The notes: generated by a model not told the origin, from the letters alone. A stretch of DNA of 64,000 bases from Ophioderma brevispina (GCA_023653785.1 JAMKCH010002883.1:211501-275500); one strand, 5' to 3'; counted from the stretch's first letter, positions 33,558 through 44,790 are shown. Translations and numbers: made by a program.

Positions 33558-33600
33558 ATAGCATTGTCCAATGTCGACACCCTTAGTTTTAATGTTTTAG
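33558..33600 (+). repeat. Satellite remnant after the TIR element
   Basis: ATAGCATTGTCCAATGTCGA continues the unit interrupted at 32631, then fades into unique sequence after TTTTAATG. Confidence 0.9.
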
Positions 33601-34104
33601 TTATAATTAAGATGTAAAAAAGAAGCAGGAAACAACAATGGTATTGATTATTTTTTTTTGGTTTTACGGGTCATATTATCTTTGTTTTACGGGTCATATT
33701 ACTTTTGTTGTTAATAATGTGTTTGCCTTTTATGAAACCTAAAGAAATAGGTTTGTCGACTGTCGACTTTGCTGAAACACAATGGTTTGAGCATCCTCTT
33801 CTCGAAAGGCTGTACGGATGTCTAAAAGTTACATTTTCTAGCAAATACATTTCAAACTATATACTCCTAAGACAGTGTGTCTCAAATGTACTGCATTTTA
33901 TAAAGTATGAATAAATATATACTCTAAGCATTGTCTGAACCACAGGCGACGATCAGTTTCAGCATATGACCAATTTAATGGCTGATTTAATACCAAGGTT
34001 TAAATTCCACTTTTTCCTGTTGCGTTCTGAAAGAACTTTCAGTGAGTTCCACGAGAAAGCTGTAATATTGGTACAAGTACCTGACCACTTGTCTGTAAAC
34101 AATA
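33601..34104. other. Non-coding stretch with a small duplication
   Basis: TTTTACGGGTCATATTA occurs at about 33662 and 33686. No gene is recognised; a 76-codon frame at 33966-34196 runs into the next tandem repeat. Confidence 0.4.
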
Positions 34105-34420
34105 CTAGAATTGAGCCTTTTAGTAAACAAAAGTATACAATAACAAGCCAGGGTTATAGGGACGTAGCAGGACCTTTAGTAAACGAAAGTGTGTAATACC
34201 AAGTTAGAATTATGGAAAACAGCAGGCAGGACCGTTGGTAAACAAAAGTACACAATACAAGCTACGGTTACAAGAACAAAAACAGGACCTTTTAGCGAAA
34301 GAAAGTACACAATAACAAGCTAGGGTTGAGGAAACAGCAAGACGTTTGGTAAACAAACGTATACAACAACAAGCTAGGGTTATGGGAAGATTGCAGGACC
34401 TTTGCTAAACGAAGCTTGCA
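34105..34420 (+). repeat. Degenerate ~57-62-bp tandem repeat
   Basis: Units contain CC(TTT)GGTAAAC, AAAGTATACAATAACAAGC and TAGGGTTATGGGAAACAGCA. CAATAACAAGC-like anchors fall near 34138, 34193, 34253, 34313 and 34366. The repeat continues after the MITE at 34762-34890. Confidence 0.8.
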
Positions 34421-34761
34421 TTAAAGGTGCAACCAGAGATTTCAAGGCAACTGTAGTAGTTTCATGTAGATTTGACAATCAATAGATATCGCAATCATTA
34501 TTTGGCTACAGAAATGTCTTAAAAGTGAAAACAAAGGGTGATTTTTATATGCTTATATTTCAATATAAAACAAGCTGAATTTCATATTCGCTCGTATATG
34601 AAATTAGAAATTTCACACTTTTTGTACCAAATAAATAATTTTCAGCTAAATCCTTTCAGATGTGGATATTTTTGATAGAAACCTTTACATTGGTGCAAAA
34701 ATCAGGATTTTCACATTTTTTAGGAACACCTGTTATGTGAAATGTCTCATTGCACCTTTAA
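34421..34761. mobile_element. MITE, TTAA-flanked, copy 2 (341 bp)
   Basis: The ends are TTAAAGGTGCAACCAGAGAT (34421) and the inverse-matching CTCATTGCACCTTTAA (ending 34761). It interrupts the ~60-bp tandem repeat. Interior blocks are shared with the copy at 8921-9182, including TTTTTTAGGAACACCTGTTA. Probably closer to full length than copy 1. No coding capacity. Confidence 0.9.
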
Positions 34762-34990
34762 CAAACGAGGGTTATGGGAAACTACAGGATCTTTGGTAAA
34801 CGAATGTATAAACCAATAAGCTACTATGGGGAAATAGTAGGACCGTTGGCAATCGATTGTATATAACAACAAACTATGGTTCTGAGAGAATACTAAGACA
34901 TTGAAGTTACAATGAATTTTGCCATTGAAGATCTGAGGCTATACTTCCTTCGTGAGTGTGTGTTACAGAATTTCCAAACTCTATGTGATT
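34762..34990 (+). repeat. Tandem repeat remnant plus a sequence duplicated at 41994-42130
   Basis: After two more ~60-bp units, GATTGTATATAACAACAAAC and the following ~110 bp (GAAGTTACAA, GAAGATCTGAGG, CAGAATTTCCAAC) recur in the same order and orientation at 41994-42130, about 7.1 kb away. Confidence 0.75.
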
Positions 34991-35149
34991 GATGCTATAT
35001 TGCTATAGCTTTTGTAGTGTAATGTTTGGACTTTTACAAAATGTTTTAACTTGTAATATGATAATTTATCAAAAGTGATAAGAAATATCACTGTATGGTA
35101 TTTGAGCTAAAGTACTTCTATCTTAAAGGTTCTAAAGTAAATAATGACA

Positions 35150-35275
35150 TACTATTAAGGTTCAACCGATAATCGTATCGGATATTGTATCGAGCCGATA
35201 TTACCCATATCGATAAAATATCGATCGGCAAAAGGGCTTTTCTTACCGATAATGCGTACCGATATCTGAGTGAAA
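35150..35275. repeat. CGAT/ATCG-rich repeat
   Basis: Many overlapping CGATA, ATCGAT and CGATAT words within about 120 bp, starting TTCAACCGATAATCG. Similar CGAT-rich tracts occur at the ends of some dispersed DNA elements in animals; I cannot name this one. Confidence 0.5.
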
Positions 35276-36195
35276 ACCAAAACAACAGCGGCGTGTCTCC
35301 TTTAAGCTGAAATTGATGATTTGGTTTCTTTTAATCGAATGGAGTTAGGGTTAGAGTTTAGTTCGGTGTTGGTCCTATCCAGATATCTCAGAATTAGTTT
35401 TTATATAGCAACCAGAAGAAAAGTGCATAAAAGTGCATACATGCTAAAATTAGAATGTACAAAGACACGTGGAATGTTCATTTCTTAAGAATAACCCCTA
35501 CACAGCTAAAAAAAGAAAAGCCAAATAGCTGTTAGAAAATTTACAGTACCTTATAGTTTTCATGATACCATGGAGTACTAAAGGTACAAAAATAGATTGT
35601 CTGGAAAACGGATGACAGCTGGATCAAAATATTACATCCATAGCCAGCACAAGTGACGTCAGAGCAAATCTATTAACACAACATTTGTCACAAAGAAAAA
35701 AATATCATCTCTTAATTTAAAAAAAGCAAAAGAGAACCAGAAGGTTTGAAATGTGGCCAAAATTCTTCCGGTAGTGCATTTACTTTCACTAAAAAGGTCC
35801 AAGAATCTGCTTGAACTTTGCTTTAATTTCGTTTTGGATATCGTTTATCTTCTTTCTAATAAATTTACTGGAGCTCTCCTCACCTACCACACAGACTTAG
35901 CATAATATCGCCTCAAGAAAATCTTTTAAGTGCATTCGGATCGCAAAGTAGTTATTTCCGTGTGCATATATTTGGAGATACCGGCGCGTGTGCCGCGACC
36001 TGCGATCATTACATGAATGTTTTAATCTGTAATATTCATTCATTTATTGCGGGCTCTTCAATGATTATCCGATGCCTAAGGATAGAAAGCCAATGCGGAT
36101 TAATAAACCGCAAATGCGCACTTGCTTTTGCAGTGGCACAGGGGAAGAGATGGCGTGAATTGGCTTCTCCGTCTGAGTTGAGATGAGCATTTTGG
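35276..36195. other. AT-rich non-coding stretch
   Basis: No gene recognised. A 74-codon plus frame (35962-36186) has no motif. Confidence 0.4.
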
Positions 36196-36344
36196 GTAGA
36201 CGTTTCATATAGAAGTCCCATTGATGCAAATGAGGTATTGCCATTCATTCCGTCAAGCACTACTGCACAACGTCATGTAGCACATAACGGAATCAACTGT
36301 AATACCTCATTTGCATCAATGGGACTTCTATATGAAACGTCTAC
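36196..36344. repeat. Perfect 44-bp inverted repeat (hairpin, 61-nt loop)
   Basis: 36196-36239 (starting GTAGACGTTTCATATAGAAG) is the exact reverse complement of 36301-36344. The arms contain the octamer ATGCAAAT and its complement. ACGGAATC near the inner right end also partly matches GATTCCGT-like text at the left. A very recent or selectively kept fold-back; transcription would give a long perfect dsRNA hairpin. Confidence 0.95.
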
Positions 36345-37188
36345 CGAATTTGGAGTTAAAGTGTTGCAGTTTTCATAAGATTCATCCGCAACCATTGCTT
36401 GCTTGTCCACAACTATCTCGTTAATTATGCCAAGGGGGAAAATTTGTTTTATGTTATTCCATGTTTGGATTATAAAGTCTAATTGCTTAGAAACATCTTT
36501 CGAGTTAAAAACACTATCTGCCTATCTTATCCAGAATTACCATCAAATTAATAAAACCTCCAGTTAATTGGCATTGGTGAACAACCATAACAAGGGATTT
36601 TTTTAAAACTCTTTGTAGTATCTTGTTTACAATCACTAGTAAAAATTCTTTTTCCCCTGCTTGCATCCAAATTGGAAGTCTGTACGTGGCTCTCCTTTTT
36701 TTCCCCCTCCCACTCTTCCCTCTTCTGCTCGCTAGCTTCGTTTCTCGCTCCCTGTGTCTTTCCCCTCTTTCTCGATAAACTCGTTGGCGAAGGAAATCAT
36801 CAGGCAACATCATGATGTTGCAACCTTATTACTGTGAACAAAGGGGGAGCGAATAATTACGTGTTATAAACAAACAATAGTCTACAGAGAAGGAGAATCT
36901 GTTTGCGCATGAAGAAGAAGTTTGCATTATTTCCTCTGTAACTAGTATGACTGTGGTGGGTTCATCAGTGGGCATACTCAACATACTCTCGATCGACCAA
37001 TGAGGTGTGTCAAATAACCTACATACACACTGCTTTGAATTAAGCTCCTCATACGAATAATACGATGTATTGTTTAACTTGACAGACAATTTCAGGGGTG
37101 GGATTTACTTTTTGGATGTGTTTTATTTGTTTATTTTATTCAACCACTGTCACTCATATATATCACAATCATACATTTATGGTTCATA
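36345..37188. other. Non-coding stretch, nothing recognised
   Basis: No gene or repeat recognised. A 99-codon minus frame (36514-36813) has an Arg/Glu-rich biased start and no motif. Confidence 0.4.
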
Positions 37189-38779
37189 TACAGGCTGTCC
37201 CCCAACATGTTAACACTCGGGACACAAGCGTTTGTAAAAAACTAAAATACACATGTCTTTTGTTTGATAGCCTCAAAACAACTAACTAACTTTCATTTTG
37301 CCGTTTTATATGTTCATTTCATCACGATATGTAGAAACAAAAGAATATGCCTTTGGTCAAAACGGAGAGTCAAATTCGGATTGGTCCCATTTGCAATGGT
37401 TACATTTGTAAGATTGTCTGAACGTGATTATTGTAACAGAAACTACAATTGGAGTGTGAATATTGATTGGTGGTTTTGAATTGGCAGTTTGTGAACCTAT
37501 TGAATATTTGAACTCCTTGTGACTTATTATGTCATAAAGTGTGTACATTGTCTTTAGATTCAAGCATACTATGGTATTTTTTCAAATATTAATCATCGTT
37601 TTTCACTTTCAAGTCGCAGAGTTAGTCCTAATCATATGCTCAAATTACAGAGAATTTAAACCAAAACCAAACTACCCCACCATTCAGAACAACTTCCTTA
37701 TTGGATTCCCCAGAAAATCTATGTATTCTATAGGCATAATAAACAACAAAACAACTAAAGTAAACAAAAACAAAAAGAAAGAGAACTTCCGAGAATAAGC
37801 CTACATGGACTAATGAGCAGGCATTGGAATAAAGACAACAAATGGCAGGCCATACTCGCTCCCAGACAGGATGGCAAGACTCAAGAGCCAACATTTCTCT
37901 CTCTTGTTAGAATAGCAGTTGTGGGTAGATCCAAAAACTATAAACGGTTTGGTAAAACACGGTGGTGGGAGTCCGAAGTATTTCTTTAATCGAAAAACAC
38001 TGCAAAATCCATTTGTTTCTTTTTAAGAAGAGTTAATCTAGAGAAAACCATGCAATACTCAAATCTGGAAGAATGGGGGTCGCGAATTTGAACCATAATG
38101 AATATGTAACCCTCTACCAAACCATTCCATGAAAATATTGGGCTAAAAATCACAGTGTTTCTAGACCATCTCGTATGAAAGAGTGAAACAATCACTTAAT
38201 TTACATGCAAATAAATTGGTTTTTGAAATACAACCATCTCAATTTTTAGTAAGAGAGTGGAAAACGCTTAAAGGAAAACCCTAACGTTTATGAGAATGTA
38301 ATATAGTCTATTAACCACATGACTTTCACACAAAACTTCTTAGGTGTCATAGTTTTTTTCAAAAAATCTTATTTTTAGGATTTTTCGCTTGTTTTTTGGC
38401 CAAAAATGGGTACCAAATTTTAGGGGAACCACACGACTGATTGGTCAGCAGTTTTATTTTTATTTTTTGAGGACGTGACTAGAGAGGAGAGATATGGGCC
38501 CATCTTATATAAAATCATTGTGCTTTGACATCTATTAAATATAGAAACAATACCCCTTTGGATATTGGTGTTTTTTTAGTCTTAAGATTCATTCAGTGGT
38601 TAGAAGTGACCTTGGACGATGGTCACTGAGTAAAAACTTCATGAGTTCCTTGGAAGAAGAACATTTGAGATCATTTATCAAGAACGCAGAATTGTCCTAA
38701 ATATGTGTCAGTAATTCACAGTGTTCTAGAACAAGATTTAGCAAAAATGATCAAGTTCATTGAAAGATAATGCATGGAA

Positions 38780-39575
38780 CGCACAGTTATCAATACTTGG
38801 TTGACATGATGAAACATACAATAAACTATCAGATCCCCCTGCCGATGATCAAGTATGCAAATGAGCTCATTAATATGCACAAATAGTATAACGGTGCCAT
38901 AACATATTATTGTAAGCACCGTTTACCACCATAGTCCAAGTTTCATCAAATTTTTGACATTTGGATCCTGGCAGAAGCGCATACATGTTAGTAATGAACC
39001 AATCAGAGCAAAATTGGCATCTAACTCATTACTATGCACAATAATGATGACAATGCCCGGATATTGCATTTCCCCCAACTATCTATATACCAAATGTCCA
39101 TTATATGCAAATCTTGGGATCTTCGTATTAGTCACACCCACCGAGTCAATCAGAGCAAGATGCAAATGAGCCTCATTAATATCCATAAAAATGGACACGT
39201 GCAAAGGATACGTGCATCACCACTACCCACATAACCATGCCTCCTCTTTTTTTCAAATATTGGGAATCTTAACGTTTCAACCTTTTTGGGTTACCGAGCC
39301 AATCAGAAGCAATATGCAAATCGCTCATTAATATGCACAATAATGATGACACAATGAATGGTATACTTGTATGCCAACCGTCTATCCACATACCAATTTT
39401 CGCGTCAATTTGGAGACTTGGACTGGTAAGTGCAACTTTAGTAGTAATGAGCCAATCGGAGCAAATATGCAAATATGAAGTTTACTAATGGACACAGTGC
39501 ATGGGTATTACTTGCATCCATTACTACCCACATACCAAGTTTCATCATATTTAGATATTGGGATCTGGTGAAAGT
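38780..39575 (+). repeat. ~153-bp tandem array with octamer and CCAAT boxes (~5 units)
   Basis: Units carry GAGCCAATCAGAGCAAATAT, the octamer ATGCAAAT, CTCATTAATATGCACA, CCAC(A)TACCAAGTTTCATCA and a TTGGGATCT phrase. Octamer positions are 38855, (degenerate at 39017), 39160, 39313 and 39467. A single further copy with the same order lies at about 56925-57100 (octamer at 56978), and an octamer with similar flanks is at 51703. Confidence 0.85.
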
Positions 39576-39810
39576 TTATTTTTAGTCAATCACCTGTTTG
39601 AAATGCAGTGAGAAGTTTAAGAGAGACTTTGCACATATGCCTGGGGAATAAGTGGAAACTTGGAGAAACAGGGTGTTAGATAGATTTTTACACATATTTT
39701 CAGGGGAATAAGAGCGAAAAAGTCGAAAATAATACAGATATGACTTTGCCTGTCGTTCACGTGCAGTAGGGGTACAATAACTTAAGGTAATATGTTGCAA
39801 GGTCATCTGA

Positions 39811-40335
39811 TTAATCAGGGTCTGCGGTTAAAGGTGGAGCAGATGGACAAACGCCGACGACAGATTTTTCACTATGACAAAATCCACCTTCTGCTACAAG
39901 GCGCCAGGGAGAGTGTGGGCAAGATATATTTGTGTGTGGCATCTTTTTGAAATTGAGAAGATTTGTCCGCATACCAAGTCCCTTATGGTAATTCAAAGCA
40001 CACACAGGTCTCTTCCTAGTGAGTGAGCTGGAAGCAACGGTGAAGAAAAAATAGCAAAATCTAAACTGGTGTGGCAGAGGATATGGTCCTCCTGGCTTAC
40101 AAGTCCGGGAACAATGGTGAACAATAGGCAATCGATTCAATTGACTCTTCCCGTCAATTAGTTCACGCTTTATATTTTTCCAGTTGTCAGTCTCTGTAGC
40201 CGGATATGATACCTGCCGGACTATGATTACTTTCACACCGGCCATCCATCTTCCTCCTGGACTGTTGTTCGCATGCACTGAACCTGGATTCATCATAACC
40301 ATTTTTGAAGACAATAAAAACGACTGGAGAAACAT
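39811..40335 (-). CDS. Longest open frame of the window (174 codons), unrecognised
   Basis: Runs on the minus strand inside the 4.7-kb TIR interval. The translation is basic and low in acidic residues, with scattered Cys and Pro (HHCSRTCKPGGPYPLPHQF) and no domain that I recognise; no transposase DDE signature is visible. Frames overlap on both strands here (minus 40187-40405 and plus 40305-40538). It may be chance, a decayed repeat-encoded frame or an exon. Kept only for its length. Confidence 0.15.
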   Translation of the reverse strand: MFLQSFLLSSKMVMMNPGSVHANNSPGGRWMAGVKVIIVRQVSYPATETDNWKNIKRELIDGKSQLNRLPIVHHCSRTCKPGGPYPLPHQFRFCYFFFTVASSSLTRKRPVCALNYHKGLGMRTNLLNFKKMPHTNISCPHSPWRLVAEGGFCHSEKSVVGVCPSAPPLTADPD

Positions 40336-40603
40336 TTAGACACAGCGAAAACATGAACTGCATTTCGAGTAAGCTTAACGAAAGACTTGGGGAGAAAAGT
40401 TTCATCTGGTCTAAAACATTGTCCGCGCAGCACTTTTCCTTAGACTGGACCCTGCAACTAAAGTTGAAAGTGCTCCAGATAAAACACTTTGCTGAAAAAA
40501 GGCCAGGAAAATGGCATGTGTGGCCTATAAAAATATAATTAAAATATCCGTCCTCGGACTGTTAGTGTTGCCTGCCGTCGCGTTTGTAAATGTAGGCCTC
40601 ATT

Positions 40604-40808
40604 TATCTTTGACCTTGACATGTGACCTAATGTAACCTCATAACACAAATGAGGGTTTGCATGTAATATCCATAAACAATGTTGGTTCCAATAGAACTTC
40701 AACTTTTCAATTCAGGTCAATTTCAGCTTACAACTTGACCTAGTATGACCTTTGACATTGGTATGTGCCTTTTGACCCTCGGTATGTAACCTTTTGACCT
40801 CATCAACA
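40604..40808. repeat. Cluster of TGACCT half-sites
   Basis: TTGACCTTGACATGTGACCT at about 40610, then ACTTGACCTAGTATGACCTT near 40733, TTTTGACCCTC and TTTTGACCTCA further on: at least six TGACC(T/C) words, all in one orientation, within 200 bp. TGACCT is the complement of the nuclear-receptor half-site AGGTCA, but such strings also form simple dispersed repeats in marine invertebrates. Confidence 0.6.
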
Positions 40809-41520
40809 AGATGAGGGATTCCCTCAAAAACCATTGCACTGCAATGGTTTATTACAAAATCCATGAAGTATGCGATATTACATGAAAATGTAATCCTTTT
40901 CACAACAACAGACTACATACATCACAACATACTTCAAAACAACAGTGGACATGTTCCCTATGTTCTTCCTGCCTTAAGGCAGGTAACCAAAATAATAAGA
41001 CATTGTGGTGCTTATTTCTAGCTACTAACCAGGATAATATGTTATTTTAATCACATTGAGTGTAAGGAAAAATACTGCATGAAACCCCATAACCATGATA
41101 CCTGTCCAACTTCAAGGAAGTGTTTTTTAAGATATACGAGGGGGGAGCACAAAGCTGTTTTATTTACTTTAAGGTAGGGCCCGGCGTGATCTTTGTGACC
41201 AATAAATTTATTTCTTGAAACCCACTGACCAATCAGAAAACAAGGCCACAAAATTTATCCTTTTTTTGGCTTAAAATCACTTTTTTAGAAGAAGAAAGCA
41301 GGCGCACCTTTTTGCTAACTAGAAACACTGCTGAATTGACTTGACATGTTTCTTATGGGTGGTTATTGTTGACAATTTCTTGGGTGAAAATTAATTCAAA
41401 ATGTGAATGTGCTGAAAACTTAGGAGGTTTTAAGTAAAACTGTATGGGGTAAAATGACATTGGAAAAAAATCAGATAAACATGCATTTTGTGATGACCAG
41501 ATCTTATCTCTAAAAACACT
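40809..41520. other. Non-coding stretch within the TIR interval
   Basis: No gene recognised. GATTGGTCA (minus strand, about 41228) echoes the CCAAT phrase of the nearby tandem array. Confidence 0.35.
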
Positions 41521-41993
41521 GGGATTTTTTTAGAGCTAAGTGAAGATGAGTTTTCATCATAGTGATGCTTTGGACGCAAACTTACTGAAAATTGCCGACC
41601 CCTCGTCCGGGTTCTGCATGGTTTTCTCTTATATAAGCTCTTTTAAGATGGAAAGAAAATGTGCTGAAGCCAAGTGGTATTCATGTTGCCTTCATGCATT
41701 CCATGTCATAAGGCAGAAATCGGACCAAGTTGATTTTGCGCTCTCATATTGATGAAGCCTATCTTTTGTTTTACGTATCGGATTGGAATGAAATAAATGG
41801 CACAAATTTAAAAGCTGGTTTTATTGACGTCAAAGAATACCAAACAAAAGACCCATTCGTACTTTTCTTGTTATCAAAATCCCGTCGTTCCGAGTGTTAA
41901 CATTTTTTGGGACATCCTGTAAATTAAATGAAGACTTTGACACACTTCTGAAATCACATTCTATAACCATTAAACCTGTTAGCACTCAGCTAG

Positions 41994-42130
41994 TGGATGA
42001 TTGTATATAACAACAAACTATGGTTATGAGAAAATAATAGGGCATTTGAAGTTACAACGAAAGACACCATTTTGCCCTTTAAAGATCTGAGGGCTATATT
42101 TTCTTCTATGGCAGAATTTCCAACTTTCAC
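41994..42130 (+). repeat. Second copy of the sequence at 34850-34990
   Basis: GATTGTATATAACAACAAAC, CATTTGAAGTTACAACGAA, AAAGATCTGAGGGCTATA and GGCAGAATTTCCAAC follow the order seen at 34.86-34.98 kb. It begins about 70 bp outside the right TIR of the 4.7-kb interval. Confidence 0.75.
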
Positions 42131-44790
42131 CTATTATAAATCCTTGCTATACAATTATACATAGAATGCTTTTCAAATTTCCTAACTTTTATTGAAATGT
42201 ATTCTTCATATTATATTTATTTAAATCGCATTTTGTTGCAGAGATAACATCCATTACTTAAGACAGCTGCTTATTTTGTTCGGGCCAATGGATTTTTACC
42301 TTTACCTAATGATCGATAACGTGATTCCTCATATATCATTTAAGGTGCTCACTTAGAAGAGTAAATAATAACATAATGCTTTCTGGAACAAACCTAATGA
42401 GAAAAAACCTTTCCCTTAGGCTCTCTCGATTGGACTATTTTGTTATCTCACTCACTTCGAAAGCGGAGCTGGACAAATTTGTTAGTTGTTTTACTGATAG
42501 ATTTATAAGACGTCAAATTAAAAGTTAATCACTTTGTAAAAGTTCGCAATAATTTTCAAAGCCAATTGGCATTGTCTGTACTCCCATCGAACTTGAGTCA
42601 TCCCACAACACAGACTCACGAGGACAATTAACTGAAAACTGCTTCAACCAACTTTTTCACTGTTTACAACCACCTCTGACAGCTCTTATGGAACATATTC
42701 AATTTTGAGTGGCAAGGTGATGTATAGAGGGATGTGGTTGACTTAATACTTTATTCATTCCATTATCTTAGTATTGATTGGGTTTTAGATCCTGATTTTG
42801 AAACAATTCAAAAATTGCTCTAGTGGTCATATAGACTATATAATATCATGCTTATCTTATTTAGGTAAGTTTGACAGCATATTTGTAATATTTAAGAAGA
42901 TTGAGGCATGTAAACAAATGGTATCTGGTGACCATGCAAACCATTGAGAGATGTGTGTTGTGGTTTTCAATAAACTGTCTTCCATGATTGACTAAAGAAA
43001 CCATGGATTCGAACCATGTAATTGGTCTGCTTTCATGATATTGATGGATGGAAGTCACCCAAATGTTTGTTTGTGATGTCACAACGATCCTGTAAAAAGC
43101 AGGAAAGGTTTTGCTTGTTTAATTGCAAACAGGTGCAAATATGTATAAATATATTCCATGAAGAAAATATATATATTTTGATGTTGAACTTTATAGAAAA
43201 TAACTTATTTAAGGCTAACTTACTGAATCTTGCCATGTCTGCTTTACGAGGGTTTTAAACAGTTGTTTTAATGTGATTTCTTTCATTTTGTTGTTGCCAA
43301 TGAATCCGTTATACAGAAGTGACGCCTCACTGACTGATAAATAAAATGAGCTGAGTTAATCAGATATGTTTCACTTAAACAATTCTAGCGGCAATTCAAA
43401 GATTTAGTATCTAAATGACATTTCACGGTGTTTGGTTCAAGATGGAAATTAAATACTTTTTACTCAAATAAGAAAACGAAGTGAAACCTAGTAGGATCTA
43501 TGAAGACTAATCATTCCGTGATGAAAAGAATACGTTCTAATATTTAATGTGATACCACATCTTTGAAAGAAAATAACTTGTATACCCTGGGTAGCGTTTT
43601 TAGAGTCACATTGTACATTTTACTTCAAATAATTAATAATAAGTCAGCATAGACGTGTTTATCGTGTTCTGTAATTCTATATTCTTTTATGACCTAAATA
43701 CGATGAAAGAAATGCTGCCGGCTATTGTTGCTTCAATCGACGTAAGCATAAAATATGTTCAAGGTAAAAAGAAGAAATATTACGTAAAAGGCTTTTGACT
43801 TACACAACCAGACCAATTGGCCATGGACAAAAAACAAACACACAAACAAGTTCAAATTTTGAAATCAAGGAAGAAAGAAAGAAACGTTGACATGCGAAAC
43901 ACCTAGGCATATATTTCCGAAACTGATATCGTGCATTGCCATGGCAATGTTTTCATAACATTCAAATAAATTATGGAAGATTCACTTATTAAACAGTGAA
44001 CTTTATGCACTAAACCGTTATTCTAGGTATAAAATCAGATGGTCCGTTAGAAAAGAGCGTTTTCCAAGGGTCATTGATTTACTTGTGAATAGAGCATCAT
44101 TTATTATGAAACAATTTGTTTATGCCTGTTGATTGATGTAGTTGTAGCCATAAAAGAACAAGTGAGGCAGTCTCCGATTACAACTAGACTGTGACTGGTT
44201 TATATTTTTAGTACCAAGAACGTGTAATAAAGAATAACCATCACAAAAAGAAGAAACAACACCAAAACAAAAGCAAACAAACAAAAACAGGAACAACTAC
44301 GCCGTTAGCAACTAGGGTTTAACAGTCATAAGGAATACTACTAATAAAAAAGACACTGGGACGATGCGAAAAATAAGTATGAAACCGACTTTTTTTTGAA
44401 AGAGATATGAATGGGGCATTTTACAATAGGAATATTGAATTCCTTAGGTGAAAAAAAAATATGTTCCTCTTTTGAAAAGGCCACTTAATTTTCAAAGCTG
44501 ACATGGTGGAGATTTTACCGAGAGATTTGAACAAACCCATACGGAAAACCCTCAGTGTGGTCTTAAAAAGTGGCTTGAGGTATTACCAAATTAAACTAAT
44601 ATAATAAAATTTTTTTTTTTTTTTTTTAATTTAAAAAAGAAGATAACTAAGAAACTTTCAGTTTTTTAATTTTTCGGGCCCAATTTCTTTCAAACTTCAG
44701 TGAATGTTGGGTTATATACCAAATTAAAAAAACTAGAGAAACTTATGAAATCGACATCAAAAAACTTACTTGAACAGCTTTGTTTATCAT
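42131..44790. other. AT-rich non-coding stretch
   Basis: No gene recognised. T- and A-runs lie near 44610-44640. A GGATTCGAACC string near 43006 is discussed among rejected items. Confidence 0.4.

Larger units (their letters stand above)
37189..41921. mobile_element. Possible large TIR element (4.7 kb) with ~220-bp terminal inverted repeats
   Basis: Left end TACAGGCTGTCCCCCAACAT then GTTAACACTCGG (37189); the right end, inverted, reads TACAGGATGTCCCAAAAAAT then GTTAACACTCGG (ending 41921). Similarity continues inward with gaps: GTCTTTTGTTTG, then GATA/TACGTA with AAACAAAAGA, then TTGGTCC(C/G)ATTT. TA at both ends and the TACAGG..TGTCCC terminus suit the Tc1/mariner superfamily, but 4.7 kb is long for it and no transposase is recognised. 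Either a large non-autonomous element that captured other repeats, or two separate copies of one short repeat in opposite orientation. Confidence 0.5.

Noticed and set aside
26365..33600. Regularly spaced repeats that might suggest a CRISPR array
   Set aside because: The 118-bp units are contiguous satellite monomers without spacers, in an animal-type genome.
39811..40335. 174-codon minus frame as a transposase for the 4.7-kb TIR element
   Set aside because: No DDE or DDD catalytic pattern, helix-turn-helix or other transposase motif is visible; kept only as an unrecognised frame.
40604..40808. Calling the TGACCT cluster a nuclear-receptor enhancer
   Set aside because: Spacing is irregular and similar strings form simple dispersed repeats; there is no supporting context such as a neighbouring gene.
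42945..43075. Possible minus-strand tRNA around CATGGTTCGAATCCATG (T-arm-like) near 43006
   Set aside because: The T-arm-like hairpin is good, but no matching acceptor stem, anticodon arm or A/B boxes could be placed at the right distances upstream.
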